This document shows, piece by piece, positions 15,681 through 23,422 of a stretch of DNA of 29,181 nt. The stretch covers positions 1 to 29,181 of the forward strand of contig NZ_QFPF01000041.1 in assembly GCF_003248605.1 (NCBI RefSeq), read 5' to 3'. The notes beneath the pieces are model-generated. The model made no database searches, was not told the DNA's origin, and saw nothing but the letters and a program-made list of their open reading frames with translations. The stretch's first letter is position 1, and the number at the start of each line of letters is the position of its first letter. The stretch is from Microbacterium sp. Its GTDB lineage: Bacteria > Actinomycetota > Actinomycetes > Actinomycetales > Microbacteriaceae. Made by a program: the position numbers and the translations under genes.

Positions 15681-17149
15681 GGCGCCCTCAGCGCGAACTC
15701 GCGCGCGTGCAGGGCCCCCAGCACGGCGGCGTCGTGGGTGACCGCGACGACCGCAGCGGGGCTCTCGCCCCCACCCCCGCGCCCGTCGCGCAGCTCGGCG
15801 ATCAGGGCGACGAGTTCGGCCCAGGTCAGAGCATCCTGCCCGAACGTCGGCTCGTCGAGCACCATCACGCGCGGTCGGGTCGCGAGCATGCCGCCGACGG
15901 TGAGGCGCCGCTTCTCTCCGCCCGAGAGCGTGTACGGATTGGCGTCGGCGAGCGCCGCGAGGCGCAGACGCGCGAGCAGCGCATCGGTGCGGGCGGCGAT
16001 CTCGCCCTCACCGAGTCCCAGCGCGCGAGGCCCGACCTCGAGCTCGCGCCGCACCGTGGTCGCGAGCAGCTGGTGTTCGGGATCCTGCAGCACCGTGCCG
16101 ACGCGCGTCAGCAGCTGACGCGACGACCATGCGATCGGCTCGCGTTTCGCATCTCCCGCGAGAGACGTGGATGCCGCCACCCGGCCCTTCGCCGGCGCCA
16201 GGAGCCCCGCGAGAGTCAGGCCCAGCGTCGATTTTCCGGCGCCGTTGGGCCCCGTGATGCCGACGACCTCGCCGGGGCGCACGTCGAGATCGACCGACCC
16301 CGCGACGATGGAGCCGCGCACCCGTGCGACGGCGAGCTCACGCGCCTCCAGCAGCGGCGCACCGGGCGACACCGCGGGGGGCGGGGGCGGCGGCGGGGGA
16401 AATCCCGGCACCCACACACCCCCCGCGGCGAGCTCTCGGCCGTGCCCGTGCAGCACGGCGTCGGGGGAACCGTCGGCGATGACGCCGCCCTCCCCCAGCA
16501 CGACGACCCGGTCCACGAGCGGCAGCCACACGTCGAGGCGATGCTCGACCACGACGAGCGTCGCTCCGGTGCGTTCGAGGGATCGGGCGACAGCATCCCG
16601 CACCTCGGTCACCCCCGCGGGGTCGAGGTTCGCGGTCGGCTCGTCGAGCAGAATCAGCCCCGGGCGCATCGCGAGCACCCCGGCGAGCGCGAGTCGCTGC
16701 TTCTGCCCGCCCGAGAGCGCCGAGGTGGACCGATCGAGCGGCACATCCAGGCCCACGGCGTCGAGCGCATCGGCGACCCGAGGCCAGATCGCCGCCCGCG
16801 GCACGCCGAGGTTCTCGCATCCGAACGCGACGTCGTCGCCGACCCGCGCGAGGATCGCCTGGCTGTCGGGATCCTGCAGCACGAGCCCCGCCCGGCCCCG
16901 GGCGCGGGCGGCCGGCACCCCGTCGATCGTCAGCTCGCCGAGGCTCTCGCCCTCGTCGTCGCCGCCGAGCACCCCCGCGAGGGCGTGCAGCAGGGTCGAT
17001 TTGCCGGCACCCGATGCGCCGAGCAGCAGCACCCGCGTGCCGGGATCGATCCGCAGCGAGACCTCACGCGCCGCCCACCGCCGGCGCGAGGCGTAGCGCC
17101 AGCCCCAGCCGCGCGCGTCGACCGCGGCGGGACGAACGGATGCTGTCAT
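15677..17149 (-). CDS. ykoD: ECF transporter double ATPase (YkoD-like, two ABC domains)
   Basis: A 490-residue fusion of two ABC ATPases. Domain 1: Walker A GASGAGKST (44-52), LSGGQKQR (145-152), Walker B LILLDEPTANLDP (165-177), H-loop VVEHR (200-204). Domain 2: GPNGAGKST (300-308), LSGGEKRR (408-415), VMVLDEPTFGQD (428-439), THD (471-473). The second Walker B continues GQDALT where NLDP would be usual. The domains are joined by a linker with eight consecutive prolines (251-258). It energises the YkoE/YkoC importer. The ATG at 17149 lies 8 nt after the ykoE stop; GTG at 17152 is an alternative. Both ATP sites look complete. Confidence 0.92.
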   Translation of the reverse strand: MTASVRPAAVDARGWGWRYASRRRWAAREVSLRIDPGTRVLLLGASGAGKSTLLHALAGVLGGDDEGESLGELTIDGVPAARARGRAGLVLQDPDSQAILARVGDDVAFGCENLGVPRAAIWPRVADALDAVGLDVPLDRSTSALSGGQKQRLALAGVLAMRPGLILLDEPTANLDPAGVTEVRDAVARSLERTGATLVVVEHRLDVWLPLVDRVVVLGEGGVIADGSPDAVLHGHGRELAAGGVWVPGFPPPPPPPPAVSPGAPLLEARELAVARVRGSIVAGSVDLDVRPGEVVGITGPNGAGKSTLGLTLAGLLAPAKGRVAASTSLAGDAKREPIAWSSRQLLTRVGTVLQDPEHQLLATTVRRELEVGPRALGLGEGEIAARTDALLARLRLAALADANPYTLSGGEKRRLTVGGMLATRPRVMVLDEPTFGQDALTWAELVALIAELRDGRGGGGESPAAVVAVTHDAAVLGALHAREFALRAP

Positions 17150-17157
17150 CACGACGC

Positions 17158-17790
17158 TCAGACGCGTCGCGAGACCTCGCGGCCCGACGCGAACCGCGAC
17201 AGCGCGCCCGTCTGCGCGAGCCCGCGCGCGACGAACCAGGACCCCGCTCCCGCGATGACGGCGCCCGAGATCGTCGTGGAGACGATGTAGACGATCGTGA
17301 AGGCGGTGTCGGCGCCGGCGTACCAGAGGATGCGGTCGTTGATGCCGCACGCGAGTCCGGCGCCGGCCCCCGCGAGGATCGCGACCGGCAGACGCCACAC
17401 GGCGTACGCGAAGAGCAGGAAGACGAGCTCGGCGCCGAGCCCCTGCACGAGACCCGACACGATCGTCAGCGGCCCCCACTGGTTGCCCACGAGCGCCGAG
17501 ATCACGGCGGCGAGCAGCTCGGTGTAAAGGGCGGCGCCGGGCTTGCGGATGATGAGGCCGCCGAGCACGCCGGCGACGAGCCAGGGGCCGGCGAGCAGCC
17601 CCTGCACGCCGGGCAGCAGGGGCGCGAGGGCCTCGCTGGGCAGCTGGTACCCGACGTTCCAGAGCAGGAAGACGGCGGCGCAGGCGACGCCGATGACGCT
17701 GGCGACGACGATGTCGACGACCCTCCAGCGCCAGACGATGCGGCCGAAGCTCCCCTGGACGGGGGCGGACGTGGACGTGGACGTGCTCAT
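17158..17790 (-). CDS. ykoE: ECF transporter S component (YkoE family), thiamine-precursor binding
   Basis: A 210-residue membrane protein with five to six helices. The NVGYQLPSEALAPLLPGVQG segment and GGLIIRKPGAALYTELLAA are typical of the YkoE family, the substrate-binding subunit of the YkoEDC thiamine/hydroxymethylpyrimidine importer. It has a Ser/Thr-rich start (MSTSTSTSAP). It is the first gene behind a TPP riboswitch, so uptake would shut off when thiamine pyrophosphate is plentiful. The ATG at 17790 follows the GGAGGAG ribosome site at the end of the riboswitch. Confidence 0.92.
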   Translation of the reverse strand: MSTSTSTSAPVQGSFGRIVWRWRVVDIVVASVIGVACAAVFLLWNVGYQLPSEALAPLLPGVQGLLAGPWLVAGVLGGLIIRKPGAALYTELLAAVISALVGNQWGPLTIVSGLVQGLGAELVFLLFAYAVWRLPVAILAGAGAGLACGINDRILWYAGADTAFTIVYIVSTTISGAVIAGAGSWFVARGLAQTGALSRFASGREVSRRV

Positions 17791-17800
17791 TCGGATCTCC

Positions 17801-17889
17801 TCCCTGCGCCGGCATGATCCGGATCAGGTTCGACGGTCGAAGCGTGGTTCGCTTCCTCTCAGCCCGGCTCACCGGACTCCCGTGTGTTG
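17801..17889 (-). ncRNA. TPP riboswitch (THI element)
   Basis: On the minus strand the conserved core is complete: ACGGGAGTCCGG, then GGGCTGAGAGG, then GACCGTCGAACCTGATCCGG, then ATGCCGGCGCAGGGAGG. CTGAGA and the ACCTGATC-pyrophosphate-sensing half are both present. The 3' strand (CGCAGGGAGGAG) contains or adjoins the ykoE ribosome-binding sequence, 5-6 nt before the ATG, so ligand binding most likely hides the ribosome site. No terminator hairpin lies between it and the gene, which favours translational control. Confidence 0.97.
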
Positions 17890-17897
17890 TGGGCATG

Positions 17898-17903
17898 AGT
17901 ATA
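17898..17903 (-). promoter_or_regulatory. -10 box of the riboswitch-ykoEDC promoter
   Basis: TATACT on the minus strand. Transcription would start near 17891, just before the riboswitch. A clear -35 is not visible; AAGATA lies 17 nt upstream. Confidence 0.6.
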
Positions 17904-17920
17904 GCCACCCCGCGGGGCGA

Positions 17921-17926
17921 TATCTT
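17921..17926 (+). promoter_or_regulatory. -10 box of leaderless carboxypeptidase promoter
   Basis: TATCTT with a 6-nt spacer to the GTG at 17933. It lies 17 nt from the divergent ykoE -10 box, inside that promoter's -35 region. Confidence 0.55.
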
Positions 17927-17932
17927 GGCCGT

Positions 17933-19279
17933 GTGACCCCGACCGCCGCGCCCGCCCTGGCATGGCTGCACGACGACAGGATCACCGCCGGCGCGCAGAC
18001 GCACGACCCGGACGGTGACGACGACGGCGACCTCATCGGCCCCCGCCGCCCCGGATCCGCGTGGCGCGCGGCGCTGCTGCCGCCCCTCGCCGTCGTGCTC
18101 GTCCTCGTGCTCGGCTACGGCGCCGCCCTGCTGCTGTGGCCCCTGCACGCTGTCGCACCGCGGGTGGAGGCGGTGGCGGTGACGACGAACCCGGCCGTCG
18201 CCGCCGCGCCCGCGTGGCCCGCCGACGGCTCGGCCGCGCTCGGCGTCGCGGGGCTCGGCTCGCCCCTGTCGAGCGCCGCCGAGGCCGTGCCCATGGCGAG
18301 CATCACCAAGGTCGTCACGGCGCTCGTCGTGCTCGATCGTCTGCCGCTCGCGGTCGGCGAGCAAGGTCCCGAGTACACCTTCACCGCCGCCGACCGGGCG
18401 GACTACCGCGCGACGATCGCCGCCGGCGAGTCGGCGCTGCCGGTCGTGGTGGGCGAGAGCCTCACCCAGTACCAGCTGCTCGAGGGCCTGCTCATCGGCT
18501 CGGCCGGCAACTACGCCGACTACCTCGTCGCGCAGATCGCCCCCTCGCACGCGGTCTACGCGCGAGCCGCGAACGAATGGCTCGCGCAGCACGGCCTGGG
18601 CGGCATCACGGTGGTCAACCCCTCCGGCATCAGTCCCCGCAACGTCGCCACGCCCGCAGCCCTCGTGACCCTGGCGCAGCGCGCGCTGACCAACCCCGTC
18701 ATCGCCGAGATCGTCGCCAAGACCTCCGTCGACCTGCCGGGCGTGGGGCTCGTCGAGAACACGAACGCGCTGCTCGGCGAGCCGGGCGTGATCGGGGTCA
18801 AGACCGGATTCCTCGGGCGCGACTACAACCTCCTGGCCGCGCGTGACATCGCGGTCGGCGACGTCACGGTGCGAGCCTTCGTCGCTGTGCTCGGCCAAGA
18901 CACCAGCGCCGCCCGGTTCGATGAGGCCCGAGCGCTGCTGGCCTCGCTCGATGCGCCGCTGCAGCCGACCCTCGCGGTACCGGAGGGCACGGTCGTGGGC
19001 ACCGTCACCACCCTGTGGGGCGAGCCCGTCCCGATCGTCACCGACGCCGACGCCGCCGTCATCCTCTTCAACGGCGGCGCGGCGACCGCGACGCCGCAGC
19101 TCGCTCTCGGCGAGGCCGGCGACGACCGCGCCGCGGGCGCGGTGGCCGGCACCCTGCAGGTCACCGGGCCCCTCGATGCGGCCGACGTCGACGCGGTGCT
19201 GCAGTCCGCCGTCGAGGACCCGAGCATGTGGTGGCGACTCACGCACCCGCTCGAGTTGCTCGGACTGGCCGACGGCTGA
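17933..19279 (+). CDS. D-alanyl-D-alanine carboxypeptidase homologue (S11 family), membrane-anchored
   Basis: A 448-residue protein starting at GTG. A cytoplasmic N terminus of about 45 acidic residues precedes one membrane helix (about 46-70), then an extracellular penicillin-binding fold: ASITK (S123 nucleophile, K126), the second motif region LIGSAGNYADYL (187-198) and the VKTG box (289-292). S11 enzymes trim the terminal D-Ala from peptidoglycan stem peptides. The second motif reads S-A-G-N; many relatives read S-x-N directly, so one active-site residue may be replaced. The C-terminal domain (about 345-430) resembles the usual beta-rich extension. The start is set by TATCTT 6 nt upstream. 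Divergent from ykoE. Confidence 0.87.
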   Translation: MTPTAAPALAWLHDDRITAGAQTHDPDGDDDGDLIGPRRPGSAWRAALLPPLAVVLVLVLGYGAALLLWPLHAVAPRVEAVAVTTNPAVAAAPAWPADGSAALGVAGLGSPLSSAAEAVPMASITKVVTALVVLDRLPLAVGEQGPEYTFTAADRADYRATIAAGESALPVVVGESLTQYQLLEGLLIGSAGNYADYLVAQIAPSHAVYARAANEWLAQHGLGGITVVNPSGISPRNVATPAALVTLAQRALTNPVIAEIVAKTSVDLPGVGLVENTNALLGEPGVIGVKTGFLGRDYNLLAARDIAVGDVTVRAFVAVLGQDTSAARFDEARALLASLDAPLQPTLAVPEGTVVGTVTTLWGEPVPIVTDADAAVILFNGGAATATPQLALGEAGDDRAAGAVAGTLQVTGPLDAADVDAVLQSAVEDPSMWWRLTHPLELLGLADG

Positions 19280-19304
19280 CCCCCACCACCTCCGCGCGCA
19301 TCGC

Positions 19305-19310
19305 TACAGT
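19305..19310 (+). promoter_or_regulatory. -10 box of the coiled-coil membrane protein gene
   Basis: TACAGT about 27 nt before the ATG at 19338. A ribosome site, GAGGGGAG (19326-19333), follows, so this mRNA would carry a short leader. Confidence 0.45.
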
Positions 19311-19337
19311 GAGCGCAGAGCCCACGAGGGGAGCGTC

Positions 19338-20654
19338 ATGCCACGCCTGACCACCGCTGAACTGCGCCGCCGAATCGATGCCCTCGAGGCCGAGAACGCG
19401 GCGCTGCGCGAACGCGCCGCGCACGCCGAGGACGCCGCCGACACGCTTGTGCTCGATGCGCCGGCCGACACCGAAGCCCCTCGCCGACGCGCGTGGGGCT
19501 GGACTCTGCTGGCGACCGTGCTCATCACGCTCGGCGCGCTGCTCGCCCCCATCGCCGTGGTGGCGACGTGGGCCAATGTGCAGCTCACCGACACCGATCG
19601 ATTCGTCGCCGCCTACGGGCCCCTGGCCGATGACCCGGCGGTGCAGGCCGTCGTCGCCGATCAGGTGGACCTCGGCACCGGCCCCGCGGCCACGCGTGCC
19701 CTCGAGCTGCTCAAGGGCCCGGCGGCTCAGGGTGTGCAGTCGCTCATCGACCGCACGGTCGAGGGCTTCGTCGCCTCCGACGCGTTCTCGAACGTGTGGG
19801 CGACCGCGCTGCGCGTGAGCCACACACAGCTGACGGGAGCGCTCGCGGGCGAGGAGGGCATGGCGCTCGACCTCGCGGACGACGGCACGATCGGCATCCA
19901 GCTCGCCCCGATCATCGACGCCGTCAAGGACGCCCTGGTCGCCCAGGGGATCGGGCTGGCGGCATCCATCCCCACGATCGACCGCACGATCGCGATCGCG
20001 CAGTCGGACGCCCTGCCGAGCGTCCAACTGGGCTACGGACTCACGCTGGCCGCGGGGCTGTGGCTGCCCTGGATCGCGATCGGCCTGCTCGCCGCCGGGG
20101 TGCTCGTGGCGAGGCGTCGCTCGGTGGCGCTGGTGGCGGCATCCGTCGCCCTCGCGCTGTCCATGGTGATCGTGGTCGCCGGCTTCGCGATCGGACGCAT
20201 CGTGTTCATCGCGACCGTCACCCCCGACCCGCTGCCCGCGCGCGCGGCCGAGGTGCTCTTCGCGACGTTCACGGGCGCGATGCGGGACACCGCGGTGGCC
20301 GTGCTCGTGCTCGCGATCGTCGTGGCCCTCGTCGGCTGGTTCACGGGACCGTTCCGCGTACCGAGGCGCCTGCGCGGGCTTGTGCATTCGGGGGCCGGGT
20401 CACTGCGCGACGTGCTGGAGCGGCGCGGGCTCCGCACCGGCCGGGTGGGCGTGTGGCTCTACCGTCAGCGCGTGCTCATGCGTGCCGCGGTCGCCGTGAT
20501 CGCCGCGGCCGTCGTGCTCTTCGTGCGCCCCCTGACCCCGGGGCTCGTGATCTGGACCCTCGTGATCGCCGCTCTGGTGGTGCTCGTGCTCGAGGTCATC
20601 GAGCGTCCCGCACCCGATCCCGCCGCCGCGCCGCTCGACGAGAGCGTCGCGTAG
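19338..20654 (+). CDS. Coiled-coil integral membrane protein of unknown function
   Basis: A 438-residue protein I do not assign to a named family. Residues 6-36 form a short coiled coil (ELRRRIDALEAENAALRERA). A membrane helix at about 54-80 leads to an extracytoplasmic region of about 150 residues (82-232) rich in Ala, Asp and Thr, followed by helices at about 233-257, 262-285, 305-330 and two near 375-420 separated by a basic cytoplasmic loop (FRVPRRLRGL). Topology resembles many uncharacterised actinobacterial membrane proteins. The last 59 nt overlap the 3' end of the converging AI-2E gene. Confidence 0.85.
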   Translation: MPRLTTAELRRRIDALEAENAALRERAAHAEDAADTLVLDAPADTEAPRRRAWGWTLLATVLITLGALLAPIAVVATWANVQLTDTDRFVAAYGPLADDPAVQAVVADQVDLGTGPAATRALELLKGPAAQGVQSLIDRTVEGFVASDAFSNVWATALRVSHTQLTGALAGEEGMALDLADDGTIGIQLAPIIDAVKDALVAQGIGLAASIPTIDRTIAIAQSDALPSVQLGYGLTLAAGLWLPWIAIGLLAAGVLVARRRSVALVAASVALALSMVIVVAGFAIGRIVFIATVTPDPLPARAAEVLFATFTGAMRDTAVAVLVLAIVVALVGWFTGPFRVPRRLRGLVHSGAGSLRDVLERRGLRTGRVGVWLYRQRVLMRAAVAVIAAAVVLFVRPLTPGLVIWTLVIAALVVLVLEVIERPAPDPAAAPLDESVA

Positions 20655-21735
20655 GAGCCTCGGCGGGCGGGTCGTCCACAGGTGCCGGCCGCGGGGGCGC
20701 GGCCGCCGTGTCTCCCGAGAGCCAGCGCAGCCACCATGCCCCGGGATCGCCCTCGAGCACGAACGCACGGACGAGCAGGGTGAGCGGGATGGAGAGGATC
20801 GCACCGAGCGGTCCGATCACGAAGGTCCAGAAGATGACCGAGAAGAAACTCAGGGTGAGGCTGAGGCTGACCGCGTCGCTGACGAATTTGGGCTGCACGA
20901 GCACCTGGAGCACGACGTTGACGACGCTGTAGATCGCCAGCACGGCGAGCATCATCGGCCAGCCGCCCACGACGAGCGCCAGCAGGGCGGGCGGGATGAC
21001 GCCGAGCACGAATCCGATGTTCGGGATGAAGTTCGTCACGAACGCGAGGATCGCCCACACCGCCGGGACGGGGATGCCGAGGGCCCAGAGCGCGAGTCCG
21101 TCGACGATCGCGACCACGGCACCGAAGCTCGCGTTCACGACGTAGTAACGCCGCACTCCCGTGCAGAACGTGCGCACCCGCGCGATCGTCGCGTGCGCCT
21201 GCTGCCCGAACAGCTCGGGCGCCTGCTGATAGCGTGCGGCGTCCGCGGACATGAAGATCACGTACGCGAGCACGAAGAAGAACGCCGTCGCGACACCCAG
21301 GGCGGTGCCGCCGAGGGATGTCGCCAGGCTCAGGAGCGTCGAGGGCTGCAGCGCCGAGGCGGCGGCATCCGCCGCCTGCTGATCCAGGCCGACGGACTGC
21401 AGCCAGGCGAGAAGGCTGTCGGCGCTCTGGCGCAGCTGCTGCTCGAAGTCGATCACCAGACGGACGAACTGCGTGCCGGCGTAGTACAGCATCCACGCCA
21501 GCGCGGCGAGGATCAGGTACGCGACGACGATCACGGTCGTCGTGGCGAGCCATCGCGGCCACCCACGCCGTTCGAGCGGGACGCGCACCGGGTGGACGAT
21601 GATCACGAGCACCGCGCCGAGGATCAGCGGTCCGGCGATGTCGCGCGCCAGGTACAACCCCGCCAGCGCCACGACGGATGCCGCGAGCGCCAGCAGCGTG
21701 CGCAGCGCGGGCGACAGCGGCTCCTTCTGAGACAT
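20596..21735 (-). CDS. AI-2E family transporter (permease)
   Basis: A 379-residue membrane protein starting MSQKEPLSPALRTLLALAAS. It has the AI-2E/TqsA-PerM family layout: helices near the N terminus, a long soluble loop (about 95-150), then helices with the conserved NFIPNIGFVLGVIPPALLAL and SLTLSFFSVIFWTFVIGPLGAILSIPLTL stretches. Family members export small molecules or ions (some are Na+/H+ antiporters); a signalling role is not implied. The C terminus is a basic tail rich in Arg that lies inside the overlap with the converging gene. The ATG at 21735 has GGGGAGGG upstream. Confidence 0.92.
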   Translation of the reverse strand: MSQKEPLSPALRTLLALAASVVALAGLYLARDIAGPLILGAVLVIIVHPVRVPLERRGWPRWLATTTVIVVAYLILAALAWMLYYAGTQFVRLVIDFEQQLRQSADSLLAWLQSVGLDQQAADAAASALQPSTLLSLATSLGGTALGVATAFFFVLAYVIFMSADAARYQQAPELFGQQAHATIARVRTFCTGVRRYYVVNASFGAVVAIVDGLALWALGIPVPAVWAILAFVTNFIPNIGFVLGVIPPALLALVVGGWPMMLAVLAIYSVVNVVLQVLVQPKFVSDAVSLSLTLSFFSVIFWTFVIGPLGAILSIPLTLLVRAFVLEGDPGAWWLRWLSGDTAAAPPRPAPVDDPPAEAPTRRSRRAARRRDRVRDAR

Positions 21736-21752
21736 CCACACCCTCCCCGGCC

Positions 21753-21758
21753 AGGCTA
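21753..21758 (-). promoter_or_regulatory. -10 box of the AI-2E gene
   Basis: TAGCCT on the minus strand, 17 nt before the ATG at 21735, with a GGGGAGGG ribosome site between. It lies in the 74-nt gap after the SLC13 stop. Confidence 0.45.
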
Positions 21759-21809
21759 TCGGTGCGGTCCGGGGATCACGCCGTACCGTCCCCGCCCCGC
21801 CGCGCACGA

Positions 21810-23393
21810 TCAGAAGGGCCAGATCACCGGCACCCAGAGCACGGCGACGGCGACGAAGACGATCACGAGGGGCAGACCGAGGCGCCAGTAGTCGCCGAAG
21901 CGGTAGCCACCGGGCTGCATCACCATGAGGTTCACGGGTGTCGCGATCGGCGTCAGGAACGACGCCGCCCCCGCCACCGTCAGCGCCATCATGAAGGGCT
22001 GGATGCTGGTGTCCAGGGCCGCCGACACGGACGCGGCGATGGGGGCGACCACGAGCACGGTCGCCACGTTGGAGATGAACTGGCCGAGTACGACGGTGAC
22101 AAGGCACAGCACCAGCAGGGCCAGGTGGGGCGAGGTGTCGCCGATCCAGGTCAGGAGGGCGCCGGCGACGACATCGGCCGCGCCGGTGGAGAGGAAGGCC
22201 GACGAGAGCGGGATCATGCCGGCGATCAGCACGACCGTCGTCCACGAGATCGCGCGGTAGGTCTGCGGGATGCTCAGCACGCGCGTGACGAGAAGGGCCC
22301 CCGCGGCGAGAAGACCCGCAACGACGGGCGGTACGACGCCCGTCGCGAGGAGCACGACCATGATCGCGAGGATCACGAGAGCGCGCTTCGCCCCGCGACC
22401 GAGCGGTACCGCGCGGCGCAGCGACTGGGGGGAGGTGACCGGCGTCACGTCGCCGGTGTGCACGTAGCGCTCGAGCGACTCCCACGGGCCCTGCACGAGC
22501 ACCGCATCGCCGGGTCGCAGCGTCACCTCTCCGTCGGGCCTGGGTGCCGCCTCGCCCTCCGCGCCGCGACGCACGGCGAGGATGACGAGGTTCTCGCGCC
22601 GCGTCGTCATGCCGGGAAAGACCGTGCGCCCGACGAGCGACGAGCGCGGCGGGATCAGCACCTCGGCGACACCCTCCTCGACGCTGAACATCCGCCCCGT
22701 GTCGAGCGAGACCTGGTAGCTGTCGCGCCAGCCGCGGGCCACCTCGCTCGCGTCGGTCGGCGGGTCGCCCAGCTGATCCGCCGACCGGGCCGGCAGCAGG
22801 CGATCTCCGAACAGCGCGAGATAGGCGATCGTGAGCGCCACGACCGGGACGCCCGCGAGGGCGAACTCGAAGAAGCCGAACGCGCGCCCGCCGGCGGCGA
22901 CTGCCGCGTCCGAGACGACGATGTTGACGGGCGTGCCCGTCAGGGTCAGCAGCGATCCCGCGCTCGCCGCGAACGCGAGGGGGATCAGCAGACGGGAGGG
23001 CACGATCCGGGCCTTGACCGCGACGACCACGACGACCGGCAGCAGCGCCGCGACGGCGCCGTTGATGCTGATGAACGCGGCGAGGACGGCGACCATCAGC
23101 CCGAGCACGACGACGAGCCGGCCGCGCCCCGTGATGCCGCGGCGCATGACCTGCTGTCCCACCCACGCCGTGACGCCAGTGGCATCGAGCGACTCGCTCA
23201 CGACGAAGAGCGAGGCGATGAAGATCACCGTCGCATCACCGAAACCCGCGAGCGCCTCCGGCAGCGTGAGCACGCCGGTCGCCCACAAGGCCAGCGCCAC
23301 GCCCACCGCCACGACCTCGAGCGCGATGCGTCCGCTCAAGAACGCGACCACCGCCAGGCCCAGGATGGCGAAGGTCCAGGCGACGGGGTCCAT
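21810..23393 (-). CDS. SLC13/DASS-type anion transporter with TrkA-C-like domain
   Basis: A 527-residue membrane protein starting MDPVAWTFAILGLAVVAFLS. Two membrane halves each carry the family substrate motif: SINGAVAALLPVV with TLTGTPVNIVVS in the first and FISNVATVLVVAPIA with TPIATPVNLMV in the second (the S-N-T/A and TxTP-type loops). Between them, at about 215-310, lies a soluble TrkA-C-like domain (VLIPPRSSLVGRTV, later VTLRPGDAVLVQGP). Substrates in this family are dicarboxylates, sulfate or related anions; the choice cannot be made. A TAGTTT box lies 6 nt before the ATG. The conserved Asn-Pro-type loops look intact. Confidence 0.92.
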   Translation of the reverse strand: MDPVAWTFAILGLAVVAFLSGRIALEVVAVGVALALWATGVLTLPEALAGFGDATVIFIASLFVVSESLDATGVTAWVGQQVMRRGITGRGRLVVVLGLMVAVLAAFISINGAVAALLPVVVVVAVKARIVPSRLLIPLAFAASAGSLLTLTGTPVNIVVSDAAVAAGGRAFGFFEFALAGVPVVALTIAYLALFGDRLLPARSADQLGDPPTDASEVARGWRDSYQVSLDTGRMFSVEEGVAEVLIPPRSSLVGRTVFPGMTTRRENLVILAVRRGAEGEAAPRPDGEVTLRPGDAVLVQGPWESLERYVHTGDVTPVTSPQSLRRAVPLGRGAKRALVILAIMVVLLATGVVPPVVAGLLAAGALLVTRVLSIPQTYRAISWTTVVLIAGMIPLSSAFLSTGAADVVAGALLTWIGDTSPHLALLVLCLVTVVLGQFISNVATVLVVAPIAASVSAALDTSIQPFMMALTVAGAASFLTPIATPVNLMVMQPGGYRFGDYWRLGLPLVIVFVAVAVLWVPVIWPF

Positions 23394-23399
23394 GCGGCC

Positions 23400-23405
23400 A
23401 AACTA
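23400..23405 (-). promoter_or_regulatory. -10 box of leaderless SLC13 promoter
   Basis: TAGTTT on the minus strand, 6-nt spacer to the ATG at 23393. It sits in the 29-nt gap after the J-domain gene, so the SLC13 gene may be transcribed on its own. Confidence 0.5.
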
Positions 23406-23422
23406 GCGTGGCCTGCGCCGCG

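Noticed and set aside
14862..17790. Cobalt, biotin or vitamin B12 ECF importer
   Set aside because: The TPP riboswitch and the YkoE-type S component point to a thiamine precursor.
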